Shown piece after piece: positions 1 to 7,865 of a stretch of 64,000 nt of DNA. Under the pieces are notes generated by a model. That model saw only the letters and a program-made list of their open reading frames with translations. It searched no databases and was not told the origin of the DNA. Position numbers and translations under genes: made by a program. How positions within the stretch are numbered: position 1 is the stretch's first letter; every line of letters starts with the position of its first letter. This DNA is from Parapedobacter tibetensis (GTDB lineage: Bacteria > Bacteroidota > Bacteroidia > Sphingobacteriales > Sphingobacteriaceae). Where the stretch lies: the NCBI RefSeq assembly GCF_024643205.1, contig NZ_JAMKQJ010000013.1:124001-188000 (forward strand), in the 5' to 3' direction.

Positions 1-2
1 AC

Positions 3-680
3 ACGCTGGGCTTCCCGATTACCCAAGGACTCAGTAGGATCCATTTCGATAAGGGTTTCCACCGTTGTTACTTCATAGGGCTGAAAGGCGATTTCGCCAA
101 GTTGGCCTCGTATCAGTATTATATGATCGGATCTATGCACGACCATATGAGTTGGGCAAGTTCTGCATACGCCGCACTGCCTCCCGGCAAATTGTCGAAG
201 GCTTCACTTGACCTGCTCGCCGAACAAATCGCTTCCCCGAATAAGAAACAACTGGGGGCTATATTGGAATTGAAAAGCCGGGTATATACCCTGCTCGGTG
301 CGTATCACGACCAGGTACTGGCCTATTACAAAGGCGGGGGTATGCCCATCAATGAACGCATCCGGTTGCAAGCCAAGCGGTATATCGAGCAACACTATAC
401 CAATCCGGACCTCACTGCTGATGAAATAGCCGCACAACTCTTCGTCTCCCGTAGCCTGCTGTTCAAGGCTTTTGCCGAAACCCGTGAGAAAGTGCTCGAC
501 CTCATCAAAATCTACCGCATGCACAAAGCAAGTGAGTTGCTGCGCGCTTCGCGCCTGCCCATAGCGGATATCGGGGCCCTGACCGGCTATTTTACAACCA
601 CCACCTTCAACCGGGTATTCAAGGAGACCTTTTTCATGACACCCACCGAATTCCGGCAGGAAAAGCGGAAAAAACGATAG
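3..680 (+). CDS. AraC-family transcriptional regulator, 5' end outside window
   Basis: The reading frame is open from the left edge of the window, so the true start lies upstream and about 225 residues are visible. The last ~100 residues form an AraC-type double helix-turn-helix: a first helix region around ADEIAAQLFVSRSLLFKAF and the second recognition region ending in the family signature GALTGYFTTTTFNRVFKETF followed by TPTEFR. This predicts a DNA-binding activator or repressor. The visible N-terminal part (about 110 residues) is the rest of an effector or dimerisation domain that I cannot assign. TTG at 102 is an unlikely start because the frame continues in good coding sequence before it. 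Confidence 0.85.
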   Translation, partial: TLGFPITQGLSRIHFDKGFHRCYFIGLKGDFAKLASYQYYMIGSMHDHMSWASSAYAALPPGKLSKASLDLLAEQIASPNKKQLGAILELKSRVYTLLGAYHDQVLAYYKGGGMPINERIRLQAKRYIEQHYTNPDLTADEIAAQLFVSRSLLFKAFAETREKVLDLIKIYRMHKASELLRASRLPIADIGALTGYFTTTTFNRVFKETFFMTPTEFRQEKRKKR

Positions 681-809
681 TATTTTCGAAAAACAAAGCC
701 TACCTAATCAAACACAAACAACTCAACATCAATATGTTGAACAACATCGCTATGCAAATAGTCCACAGAAACCGCTGAAAACCACCGAAAAGTTTCCACT
801 ATCCGACTA

Positions 810-1405
810 ACGGCAGTGCATTTTCCGCCCCACCTTTGTACCCGTACAAACAAGGATAATAGGAACATGGAAAACATGGAAACACGAAAGGGATTGTATT
901 ATCGGGAATCGGTGGTTTACAAGGGGAATCGCGGAAAGACCTATCCCCGTTCGGGAAAAAGAGATACTTTCTTGGCAAAAACCAATTGGTTTCCGCAAAT
1001 ATACGATCAGTTCCCGAGGGTTTACGATGAATTCCTACCGGTTTATAATCGGTTTTTCCGCACCACCATTTCGCTTTCACTAGAAATGAATTGGTTTTTG
1101 CTGCAGACCGACGCCCTATTTACATTTTCCAATCCTTTTTTGCGAATAGCTAATTATTCTTCTATTATAGTTAATCCACTTTTACCCCTTACCAACTGGG
1201 AATACCTTACGGAAAAATGGAAATCCATCGGCGCCAATCGGAAATCCATGGAAACCAAAAGATATTTCCCAAACATCAATCCTCTCCGGGTAGAAGTGGA
1301 TCGGTTTCCCCCGAAAACCGATCGGTTTTTTCGGAAAACCAAACCTGAACCGGACGGTTACCGTCCTCAACCCAAACCTAGTGATTATAATTTAGTATTA
1401 ACCTT
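810..1405. repeat. Palindrome-rich leader region before the FN3-like gene
   Basis: About 600 bases built from short degenerate units of the form GGTTTNCCGNAAACC in both orientations. Two perfect palindromes stand out: AAACCAATTGGTTT at 979-992 and AAAACCGATCGGTTTT at 1314-1329. Related blocks lie near 905-940, 1040-1060 and 1225-1255. Because the units avoid stop codons, long frames open on both strands and translate to repeats such as KTDRFFRK, which I take to be a by-product and not genes. It sits between an AraC gene and the 1421-2041 gene. It may be a structured leader, a protein-binding array or an expanded repeat; the sequence alone does not decide. Confidence 0.6.
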
Positions 1406-1420
1406 CTAATTTTTTTAAAA

Positions 1421-2041
1421 ATGGCAAAAACAAAAATTGATTTCTCAAAATTCAGCAATGTAGAGCTGGATCAACAGGCGGAAAGCATCTTCGAAAAGAT
1501 GACTGACCGGGCTGACCTTTTTACAGACCCGGCCCCGGCCCTCAGTGTCATCCAAACCGGATTGGCCGACTTCCGTAACGCGATGGTCAACGCTCGATAT
1601 TACGATCGGCAGAGCATCGTGCGGCGCGACCAACTGCGTGCCGAACTGGAGTCAAACCTTCGCAGGCTGGCACTGTATGTGGATCAGGTTGCCGATGGTG
1701 ACCCGCATACCATCCTCGCTGCGGGTTATGGCCACAAGCAGACCGGCGCTACCAGTGGCGTTGCCGCGCCCAATCCGAAACCCCTCAACCTGCTTGCACA
1801 AGCAGTAGGCGTGGGCACCGGCAGGGTAAAACTGTCCGTATTACCTATCAAGACGGCCAAAATGTACCGTTTTGAATACCGTGAAGCGGGGGCGGAACAG
1901 TGGATCGACATCAGTGTAACTCGCTCAAAGGTGGAGCTTACCGGACTCGAAAGCCTCAAGCTTTACGAATACCGTGCGGCTTACCTCGGCACCAACCCAA
2001 CCGTCACCTACAGTGATGTGGTCAATGGGTATGCGTTGTAG
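1421..2041 (+). CDS. Small FN3-like-domain protein of unknown function
   Basis: A 206-residue protein without signal peptide. Residues 1-100 are charged and helical (KFSNVELDQQAESIFEKM; RRDQLRAELESNLRRLALYVDQVA). A Gly/Ala/Pro linker follows near 105-120. The C-terminal ~75 residues read as a fibronectin type III-like beta-sandwich (MYRFEYREAGAEQWIDISV; YEYRAAYLGTNPTVTYSDVV). Similar helical-plus-FN3 proteins occur as hypotheticals in Bacteroidota; I know of no assigned function. ATG lies after an AT-rich stretch (tttttttaaaa). The gene stands alone between the repetitive leader and a strong terminator, so it is probably its own transcription unit. Confidence 0.7.
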   Translation: MAKTKIDFSKFSNVELDQQAESIFEKMTDRADLFTDPAPALSVIQTGLADFRNAMVNARYYDRQSIVRRDQLRAELESNLRRLALYVDQVADGDPHTILAAGYGHKQTGATSGVAAPNPKPLNLLAQAVGVGTGRVKLSVLPIKTAKMYRFEYREAGAEQWIDISVTRSKVELTGLESLKLYEYRAAYLGTNPTVTYSDVVNGYAL

Positions 2042-2064
2042 GACACTGTAAGCGGTTCCATACC

Positions 2065-2105
2065 AACACCAAAGCCCGCGGCGAACTGCCGCGGGCTTTG
2101 GTGTT
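2065..2105 (+). terminator. Perfect 18-bp hairpin after the FN3-like gene
   Basis: AACACCAAAGCCCGCGGC (2065-2082) is followed by a 5-base loop and its exact reverse complement (2088-2105). It begins 24 bases after the stop codon and is GC-rich in its apical half. The following T-run is weak (GTGTTAATT), so termination efficiency is uncertain, but position and stem perfection fit a transcription terminator. Confidence 0.8.
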
Positions 2106-2374
2106 AATTCATGAAGTGTGGTACAGGGTAGTATATAATTATTTTCATCACAAATATAAAAAGTTATTCAAAATATGAAATAAAAAAGTGGCTTTATCGT
2201 GAGCTTTTTGTGCTAATTTATAATGATATAAGCTGTTTTCACTAGAATACTTTAAATTCATGTCGATATTGTAATGTTTCATATATTTGGGAGTTAGCGA
2301 TCATTGTAGAGCGACCATAAACAGACAAAAAACCTTCTGACTTTTAACTTTTCAAAATAAAAATGAGAAAAAAA

Positions 2375-2420
2375 TTTGCGCAGCTAAATAACTGCACTAT
2401 ATTTGCAGTCGAGTAACTGC
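2375..2420 (+). promoter_or_regulatory. Promoter with twin 16-bp operators for ArsR cassette 1
   Basis: A Bacteroidota-type promoter can be read as TTTG (2375-2378), 19 bases, then TATATTTG (2398-2405). Two palindromic 16-mers overlap it: GCAGCTAAATAACTGC (2380-2395) and GCAGTCGAGTAACTGC (2405-2420), five bases before the ArsR start codon. Binding there would block RNA polymerase, which fits autorepression. The same arrangement with GTAG/CTAC arms lies before the second ArsR gene at 43.9 kb. Confidence 0.7.
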
Positions 2421-2425
2421 ATAAA

Positions 2426-2752
2426 ATGGAAGCACGTAGAGATATATTTCAAGCAATCGCTGACCCGACACGTAGAGCGATATTAGGTTTATTGGCATTT
2501 CAAGCAATGACCCCAGGGGCAATTGCGGAAAACTTTGATTCTTCAAGGCAAACAATTTCAAAGCATATTCAAATTTTGACAGAATGCCAACTTGTAAGGC
2601 AAGAGCAAAAAGGACGTGAAATATACTATCACTTTAATCCTCAAAAAATGAAAGAAGTGTCAGACTGGGTAGACCAATACCGAAAATTTTGGGACAACAA
2701 ACTTGACTCATTGGAAAGTTATTTGGCAAAAATTCAAAAAAAGAAGAAATAG
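2426..2752 (+). CDS. ArsR-family winged-helix regulator, cassette 1
   Basis: A 108-residue regulator opening with RRDIFQAIADPTRRAILGLL, the signature of the ArsR subgroup that travels with SRPBCC (AHSA1) genes. The recognition helix is around SSRQTISKHIQILTE and the beta-wing around EQKGREIYYHF. No metal-binding Cys motif is visible, so the ligand is probably not a metal ion. It is followed after 4 bases by an SRPBCC gene and then a DoxX gene. The twin palindromes in its promoter suggest autorepression. It is clearly paralogous to the protein at 43600-43923. Confidence 0.9.
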   Translation: MEARRDIFQAIADPTRRAILGLLAFQAMTPGAIAENFDSSRQTISKHIQILTECQLVRQEQKGREIYYHFNPQKMKEVSDWVDQYRKFWDNKLDSLESYLAKIQKKKK

Positions 2753-2756
2753 AAAG

Positions 2757-3233
2757 ATGGAAGAATACAATACATTCAAACAAGAAGACAACATTCTTAC
2801 ACATACAAGAATTCTTGATGCTCCAAGAGATTTAGTTTGGGAAGTATGGACAACTCCTGAACATATAAAAGAATGGTGGGGACCAAACGGTTTTTCGCTA
2901 ACTACTAAAGCAATGACTGTAGAAACAGGTGAACTTTGGGATTTTATTATGCACGGTATGGGGCGGGATTGGGATAACAAAATTGAGTATGTAGAAGTGA
3001 AAAAGCCTTCCTTTTTGTCCTATAAACATACTGGTGCAGAAAGCGAAGATTACAATTTTACAGTTTCAGTTTTCTTTGAAGAAGTTGAAGGAAAAACATT
3101 ATTGACAATGAAGTCAGTATTTAAGTCAAAAGCAATTATTGATGAATTAAATAGTAAGGTAAATGCCATTGAAGGTGGCAAGCAGACTTTAAATCGACTT
3201 GAAAACTATCTTAAAACATTAGTTAAGAAATAA
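2757..3233 (+). CDS. SRPBCC (AHSA1-like) domain protein, cassette 1
   Basis: A 158-residue START/Bet v1-like protein. The start chosen is MEEYNTFKQEDN at 2757, four bases after the ArsR stop codon; an upstream in-frame ATG at 2703 lies inside the ArsR gene and is less likely. Family features: THTRILDAPRDLVWEVWTTP, then HIKEWWGPNGF, and a C-terminal helix ending GGKQTLNRLENYLKTL. The fold forms a hydrophobic cavity, but the ligand is unknown. Partners are ArsR upstream and DoxX downstream. Confidence 0.85.
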   Translation: MEEYNTFKQEDNILTHTRILDAPRDLVWEVWTTPEHIKEWWGPNGFSLTTKAMTVETGELWDFIMHGMGRDWDNKIEYVEVKKPSFLSYKHTGAESEDYNFTVSVFFEEVEGKTLLTMKSVFKSKAIIDELNSKVNAIEGGKQTLNRLENYLKTLVKK

Positions 3234-3274
3234 GAACATTAATAAAATAATCTCGCAATGAAAATTTCACAACA

Positions 3275-3649
3275 ATGAAAAAGGATAAAATTATATTTTG
3301 GACAATAACAGGCTTATTTTCCTTATTTATGGCTTTAGGTGCTATTCCTGACATTTTAATGATTGACGACGCAAAGGAAGTCGCTAAACATTTAGGCTAC
3401 CCTATGTATCTATTACCTTTTCTTGGCGTTGCAAAAACATTTGGTGCAATTACAATCTTGATTCCGAGATTTAATAAATTAAAAGAATGGGCTTATGCAG
3501 GTCTAAGTATAAATTTAATAGGGGCAACCTATTCAATTATTCAAGTAGATGGTTTTTCAAATATCCTAATTCCTTTATTTGGCATTCTCTTACTTACAGT
3601 TTCTTACATTTTTTGGGGTAAGATTAAAGCAAATAATGATAAAGTGTGA
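3275..3649 (+). CDS. DoxX-like small membrane protein, cassette 1
   Basis: 124 residues with four predicted membrane helices (IIFWTITGLFSLFMALGAI; YPMYLLPFLGVAKTFGAITIL; WAYAGLSINLIGATYSII; ILIPLFGILLLTVSYIFWG). The pattern GYPMYLLPFLGVAK...IPRFNKLKEWAYAG is that of DoxX-like proteins; the paralogue at 42584-42967 shares GYPLYLLTILGIWK and KEWAYAG. No redox Cys is present. Exact function is unknown; inner-membrane stress or quinone-related roles have been proposed for the family. Confidence 0.8.
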   Translation: MKKDKIIFWTITGLFSLFMALGAIPDILMIDDAKEVAKHLGYPMYLLPFLGVAKTFGAITILIPRFNKLKEWAYAGLSINLIGATYSIIQVDGFSNILIPLFGILLLTVSYIFWGKIKANNDKV

Positions 3650-3741
3650 CGAAAAAAGCTAGCTGTAATGAAGGTTACGAGTTAGTGATTAATTTAAAAA
3701 GACAGTGACAAAATATAGTCAACAATAAAAAAAAGAAAAAT

Positions 3742-4317
3742 ATGAGAAAAGTAATTTCATTTATGCACATATCGCTTGACGGTTTTGTAGCAGGACCGAA
3801 CGGAGAAATGAACTGGATTAAAGCTGAACAAGAAATTTTTGATTATGTTGAAAAGCGAATAAGCGAAGGCGACACAGCATTATACGGACGAGTAACTTAT
3901 CAAATGATGGAGAATTACTGGCCAAAAGCAGGCGAACAACCAAACGCTACAAAACACGCCATGGAACACTCAAGATGGTATAACAATGTTCACAAAGTTG
4001 TTTTATCAAAAACAATTGAAAACACGGGCTTAACTAACACAACAATTATCAACGACAACCTTGCGGGCAGAATAAACGAAATAAAACAGCAGGCGGGTGA
4101 AGACATCTTGCTTTTTGGCAGCCCGACAGCAACCCATTCACTTATTCAACAAAACCTAATTGACGGTTACTGGCTTTTTGTTAACCCAATTATTCTTGGA
4201 CAAGGCATTCCATTGTTTGTGGGCATCAAAGACAAAATAAAACTAAAACTATTGCCTTCTACTCGACAATTTACTTGCGGGGTAACTGAACTGAATTACA
4301 CAGTGGACAGACAATAA
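3742..4317 (+). CDS. Dihydrofolate reductase-like (RibD C-terminal fold) protein
   Basis: 191 residues beginning MRKVISFMHISLDGFVAGPNGEMNW, the typical opening of stand-alone RibD-C/DHFR-like proteins, with the NADPH-binding pattern EDILLFGSPTATHSLIQQNLID and the C-terminal PIILGQGIPLF. Members are NADPH-dependent reductases of mostly unknown substrate; classical folate reductase activity should not be assumed. It follows cassette 1 by 92 bases, and a related protein lies at 56072-56644. Confidence 0.85.
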   Translation: MRKVISFMHISLDGFVAGPNGEMNWIKAEQEIFDYVEKRISEGDTALYGRVTYQMMENYWPKAGEQPNATKHAMEHSRWYNNVHKVVLSKTIENTGLTNTTIINDNLAGRINEIKQQAGEDILLFGSPTATHSLIQQNLIDGYWLFVNPIILGQGIPLFVGIKDKIKLKLLPSTRQFTCGVTELNYTVDRQ

Positions 4318-4324
4318 CAACGAA

Positions 4325-4459
4325 CCGCTAACAGCACCTACACGTAAGCAGGGGTTTTGTGCTTCGTATGACAGTTTTTCGTAAATTTGAAGTGCATTTC
4401 TTCGTAGGAAGTTCAGTGGTAATAATCCCTGCCTGCGTGTAGCTGCAAACCGTTGGCGG
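4325..4459. repeat. 135-bp imperfect inverted repeat resembling a recombination site
   Basis: Outer arms CCGCTAAC (4325-4332) and GTTGGCGG (4452-4459) are complementary at 7 of 8 bases. Inner arms CTACACGTAAGCAGGG (4338-4353) and CCCTGCCTGCGTGTAG (4427-4442) match at 14 of 16. The middle ~70 bases are less ordered. The outermost bases do not fit the canonical RYYYAAC/GTTRRRY boxes of integron attC sites. The right flank GTTGGCGGTCATTGTAGA nearly matches GTTAGCGATCATTGTAGA near 2294, before cassette 1, suggesting repeated junctions between separately acquired genes. Confidence 0.5.
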
Positions 4460-4593
4460 TCATTGTAGAAAGCGGAACAAGAGAAAGATGAAGTGGCGTA
4501 ATTACCCATTAAAATTGTCGTTTTTAGCCTCCAAGATATTAAAGCTGACTTAGTAAATTTGTTTCATAAGAACACGAAGTATAAACTATTAAA

Positions 4594-4962
4594 ATGGAAG
4601 AAAGACTATTAAAAAAAATCGAACTTGATTGGAATAAATCAATTGAAGCAAATGATGTTGTTTCAATGGCGAAGTATATGTCTGACGAATGGGTGATTTT
4701 TTCCGGTAATGGTAATGTCACCACTAAGCAAATGTTTTTGCAATTAGTAAAAAGTGGAGATTTGATTCACACACAAATGGATTTTGAGGTTTTGAATGTT
4801 AAGGTATATGGCGATACAGGAATTGTAATGCAAAAAGGCACAAGTTCCGGAAATTGGAAAGGACAAACTTTTAGTAACTATGAAATTGCATCTACAGTTT
4901 TTATTAGACAAAATGACCAATGGCTTGCAGTTCAAACAATGATTGCTCCAGCCACTAAATAG
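4594..4962 (+). CDS. NTF2-like (DUF4440-type) protein
   Basis: 122 residues without a signal peptide. The opening LKKIELDWNKSIEANDVVSMAKYMSDEWVIF, the central strand block VLNVKVYGDTGIVMQKGTSSGNWKG and the end WLAVQTMIAPAT match the cone-shaped NTF2-like fold used by small enzymes and ligand-binding proteins. No catalytic residues can be assigned. It is 28 bases before the next gene, possibly as one short transcript. Confidence 0.75.
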   Translation: MEERLLKKIELDWNKSIEANDVVSMAKYMSDEWVIFSGNGNVTTKQMFLQLVKSGDLIHTQMDFEVLNVKVYGDTGIVMQKGTSSGNWKGQTFSNYEIASTVFIRQNDQWLAVQTMIAPATK

Positions 4963-4989
4963 TAAAAATCAGACACTGTTGCAATTAAT

Positions 4990-5277
4990 ATGGCGACACA
5001 GAAGATAAAAAAAACTTGCAAATTTGGACACACATTCTATAAAAGTAGCGACTGTCCAACCTGTCCGACTTGTGAAAAATTGAAGGAACCCGCCTCAGGT
5101 TTTTTAGCACTATTGAGTAATCCTGCAAGAAATGCTTTGCTTCATCACGGAATGGACACCATCCAAAAATTATCAACCTTTACAGAGAATGAAATAATGA
5201 AGATTCACGGGATAGGAAAAGCATCATTACCGACTTTTAGAAAATCTCTTGAAGAGCAAGGGTTGACTTTTATATGA
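4990..5277 (+). CDS. Small zinc-ribbon-like and helix-hairpin-helix protein
   Basis: 95 residues. The N-terminal ~30 residues hold a Cys cluster (KTCKFGHTFYKSSDCPTCPTC), likely a zinc knuckle. Residues ~45-95 resemble the RNA polymerase alpha C-terminal domain, with the helix-hairpin-helix IMKIHGIGKASLPTFRKSL. Such proteins are usually annotated as RpoA C-terminal-like; DNA binding is inferred. The real RpoA is much longer, so this is not a core polymerase subunit. Confidence 0.7.
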   Translation: MATQKIKKTCKFGHTFYKSSDCPTCPTCEKLKEPASGFLALLSNPARNALLHHGMDTIQKLSTFTENEIMKIHGIGKASLPTFRKSLEEQGLTFI

Positions 5278-5391
5278 TTTTGGAGAAAGGTTGCATAAAC
5301 TTAGTGCAGTCGGACAGGTAATCGCCTTGGAATCCGCTACTGCTCATACACGCAAAACGTTAGCAGAAATTCTAAAAAATAGAAAAACAAA

Positions 5392-6150
5392 ATGAAAGTT
5401 ATTATAAAAACTCTATTGATAATCGTAATCTTTATAACAAATTTAAATTGTAGTTCTCAAAAACGAGACGCATTCAAACCCAAAGAGGTTTACAAATCTG
5501 AAGATTTAATTATAACTCAGATTTCCGAAAATTCATATGAACATACTTCATTTTCACAAACTCAAGATTTTGGAAATGTTCCTTGTAACGGTCTAATTGT
5601 GAGTAATAATAAAGAAACAATTGTTTTTGACACGCCAACCAATGACAAAAGCTCAGAAGAGTTAATCAAATGGATAAACGGAACACTTCATTCAAAGATT
5701 AATGCTATAATTCCAACTCATTTTCATAATGATTGCTTAGGTGGATTACAAGCGTTTCATAACAATAATATTCCTTCTTATTCATATTCTAAAACCATTG
5801 AACTCGCTAAAGAAAATAATTTTGTTATCCCAAAAAACAGTTTCAATGATTCTCTTATTTTGAAAGTAGGCAATGAAAAAATTATTGCAAAATTTTTCGG
5901 AGAAGGTCATACGAAAGATAATGTTGTAGGTTATTTTCCAAGCGAAAATATACTGTTTGGAGGTTGCTTAATAAAAGAAGTCGATGCAAGTAAAGGTTAT
6001 TTAGGCGATTCTAATGTTGCAGACTGGTCAAGTACCGTTGAAATAGTTAAAAAGGAATATCCAAATGTAAAAATTGTTGTTCCGGGTCACGGAGAATTTG
6101 GAAACAAAGAATTACTAGACTATACAATCAACATGTTTAAAACTAAATAA
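5392..6150 (+). CDS. Subclass B1 metallo-beta-lactamase, probable lipoprotein
   Basis: 252 residues with every zinc ligand expected of subclass B1: His110, His112 and Asp114 in THFHNDCLGG, His173 in GEGHTKDN, Cys192 in GGCLIK and His233 in VPGHGEFG. The Cys in the second site separates B1 from B3 enzymes and from glyoxalase-type hydrolases. The leader MKVIIKTLLIIVIFITNLNC followed by SSQ suggests export and lipid attachment at Cys20, though the lipobox is loose. The family hydrolyses beta-lactams including carbapenems in the periplasm; activity here is inferred. It lies in AT-rich accessory DNA directly before the interrupted lipoprotein gene and IS66. Confidence 0.85.
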   Translation: MKVIIKTLLIIVIFITNLNCSSQKRDAFKPKEVYKSEDLIITQISENSYEHTSFSQTQDFGNVPCNGLIVSNNKETIVFDTPTNDKSSEELIKWINGTLHSKINAIIPTHFHNDCLGGLQAFHNNNIPSYSYSKTIELAKENNFVIPKNSFNDSLILKVGNEKIIAKFFGEGHTKDNVVGYFPSENILFGGCLIKEVDASKGYLGDSNVADWSSTVEIVKKEYPNVKIVVPGHGEFGNKELLDYTINMFKTK

Positions 6151-6194
6151 AATACAAGAAGAAATAAAGTACTCTCCAAATAGTCATTTAAAAA

Positions 6195-6293
6195 GTGAAA
6201 AGAAAACTACTTTGGACATTAATTATAGGGCTGTCAATTAGCAGTTGTAAACAGAATAATACAGAAATGAAAGAGAAAATAATTAAGACGAAC
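6195..6293 (+). pseudogene. 5' fragment of a lipoprotein alpha/beta-hydrolase gene, cut by IS66
   Basis: GTG at 6195 opens a lipoprotein signal (MKRKLLWTLIIGLSISSC, then KQNNTE). The frame reaches ...IIKTN at 6293 and then enters the IS66 left end, stopping at 6306-6308. Removing 6294-8550 and one copy of the 8-bp duplication joins this fragment in frame to DIELYTESFGN at 8559. The ancestral gene therefore encoded an exported, lipid-anchored hydrolase. No in-frame ATG exists upstream, because TAA lies at 6189-6191. Confidence 0.85.
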
Positions 6294-6309
6294 GTATCCA
6301 GCCTATGAA

Positions 6310-7815
6310 CTACATGTTTGATTGTTGAACCATATTGTTATAGTTCTGGGGATATAGGTCTTTTATATTTTTGTGGTTGATGGTCATGATATTTTCCAGG
6401 GTATATTTCAGCCACTGAAAAGGATTTACCTCATGTTTTTTGCAGATAGCAAAGAACGAGTAGATCATCGCTGCACGCTGTGCAGCCTCATGGCTTCCTG
6501 CAAAGAGGTAGTTCTTCCTCCCCAGGCTAACTGGTCTTATAGCATTCTCCACGAGATTATTGTCGATCTGTAGATTTCCATCATATAAATAAGCTGATAG
6601 CGCATCCCATCGTGCGTAAGCATAGGCCATCGCTTTTCCGATCTGGCTTTTAGGGAGTGTGTTCTTTATTTCTTCAAAGATCCATTTCCCCAATTCGTTG
6701 ATCACCGGTAGCGATTCCGCAAGTCGTAGTTCCTTGATCTGTTCAGGAGAAAGGTTTTCCTGTTTAGCTTGCCGTTCTACGGCATAAAGCTTCTGTATCA
6801 TCAGCAAAGCCTTTTCGGCTCTTTGCTTATCGCTATCCAGTGCTTTTTCGAACTCACGCCTTGCATGCGCCCAGCAGGCTAAGTGGGTAACCTCTTTCTT
6901 TTTGCCGTACTTTTCGTAAACCGCATAGCCGTCCGTTTGGAGATAGCCTTTGAAGTTTCCAAGCATGGGCACAGCGGCAATGCCACCACGGGTGGGACTA
7001 TAATCGAACAGCACGGTGTTATCCAATGGGGCATGGTATACCCAATAGTATCCTTGATGGGTAGCGCCTTTCCTATCGCTATCCAGTACTTTTATCGGCG
7101 TCTCGTCCACTTGAAGGTATCCTTTTGCTTTGGTGTCGAAGACCAATCGTTCATAAAGGGGCTGGAGTTTGATGAGTGCTTCTTTTGTCCAGCCTTCCAT
7201 TGTTGAGGAGGGGATCTGTATGTTTTCCCTGGCGAAGATATGCTTCTGGCGGTATAGTGGGAGATGGTCGGCATACTTGCCGGTTAATATCATCGCCAGT
7301 AGGCCTGCTCCCGGAATACCTTTGTCAATCACCCGTTCAGGCAGATCGGCGATGCGTACACCTTCACCGTTTTTGGCAGCGTACTTATAGCGGATGTAGC
7401 GTTTGATATAGAACTTTGCAGGCTCGCACTCGAGTTCTTCGGTGATTTCCTTACCGATGCACACCATTTCGGACAGATCGCCCTCCGGGTGGATCCCGAT
7501 CTCTTCGACGGGAAGGTGCCGGGGAAGTTTCGCACGCCCTTTATGGTTAGGGCGCTTGCGTACGTATTCGATCTTTTCCCTGGTTTCTTCCTGCTGCTGC
7601 TCCGCTTCATCAGGTCCGGCTCCAAACGGCAGGAAGGTCTGGTTGGGGTCCCCTTCGAAGCGTTCACGCTTCTGGCCGAACTGCATCCGCTGGTACATCT
7701 CGACCTGGGACTTCAGGTAGTCGCGCTCCTGCCTCAGGTGATCGATTTTCTCATCACGGATGGAAATAACCTTTAAAAGGTCTTCTTTCGATAGGTTTTC
7801 CAGTGCCGTTTGCAT
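6310..7815 (-). CDS. tnpC: IS66 family transposase TnpC
   Basis: 501 residues. The N-terminal coiled coil (SIRDEKIDHLRQERDYLKSQVEMYQRMQFGQKRE) includes the FGQKRE motif of IS66 transposases. A zinc-finger-like/linker region follows, then a DDE catalytic core: LQVDETPIKVL, GYLQTDGYAVY and, before NAIRPVSLGRKNYLFAGS, DNNLVENAIRP. The C-terminal part (GSHEAAQRAAMIYSFFAICKKHEVNPFQWL) is the usual IS66 tail. It performs strand transfer of the element. No frameshift or internal stop is seen. Confidence 0.95.
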   Translation of the reverse strand: MQTALENLSKEDLLKVISIRDEKIDHLRQERDYLKSQVEMYQRMQFGQKRERFEGDPNQTFLPFGAGPDEAEQQQEETREKIEYVRKRPNHKGRAKLPRHLPVEEIGIHPEGDLSEMVCIGKEITEELECEPAKFYIKRYIRYKYAAKNGEGVRIADLPERVIDKGIPGAGLLAMILTGKYADHLPLYRQKHIFARENIQIPSSTMEGWTKEALIKLQPLYERLVFDTKAKGYLQVDETPIKVLDSDRKGATHQGYYWVYHAPLDNTVLFDYSPTRGGIAAVPMLGNFKGYLQTDGYAVYEKYGKKKEVTHLACWAHARREFEKALDSDKQRAEKALLMIQKLYAVERQAKQENLSPEQIKELRLAESLPVINELGKWIFEEIKNTLPKSQIGKAMAYAYARWDALSAYLYDGNLQIDNNLVENAIRPVSLGRKNYLFAGSHEAAQRAAMIYSFFAICKKHEVNPFQWLKYTLENIMTINHKNIKDLYPQNYNNMVQQSNM

Positions 7816-7865
7816 GCTTTAAAAATACGCAAAAATGGGCACCCACACAAGGAGAAAGTGATTTT

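Noticed and set aside
816..1409. 197-codon open frame before the FN3-like gene
   Set aside because: Its protein is made only of translated short DNA repeats, similar frames open on the other strand, and no family feature is seen.
4325..4459. Canonical integron attC site
   Set aside because: The outer boxes CCGCTAAC and GTTGGCGG do not fit RYYYAAC/GTTRRRY, and no integrase is in the window; kept only as a resembling element.
6373..7776. Several rightward frames within the IS66 transposase gene
   Set aside because: All are antisense shadows of tnpC, which has complete family motifs.
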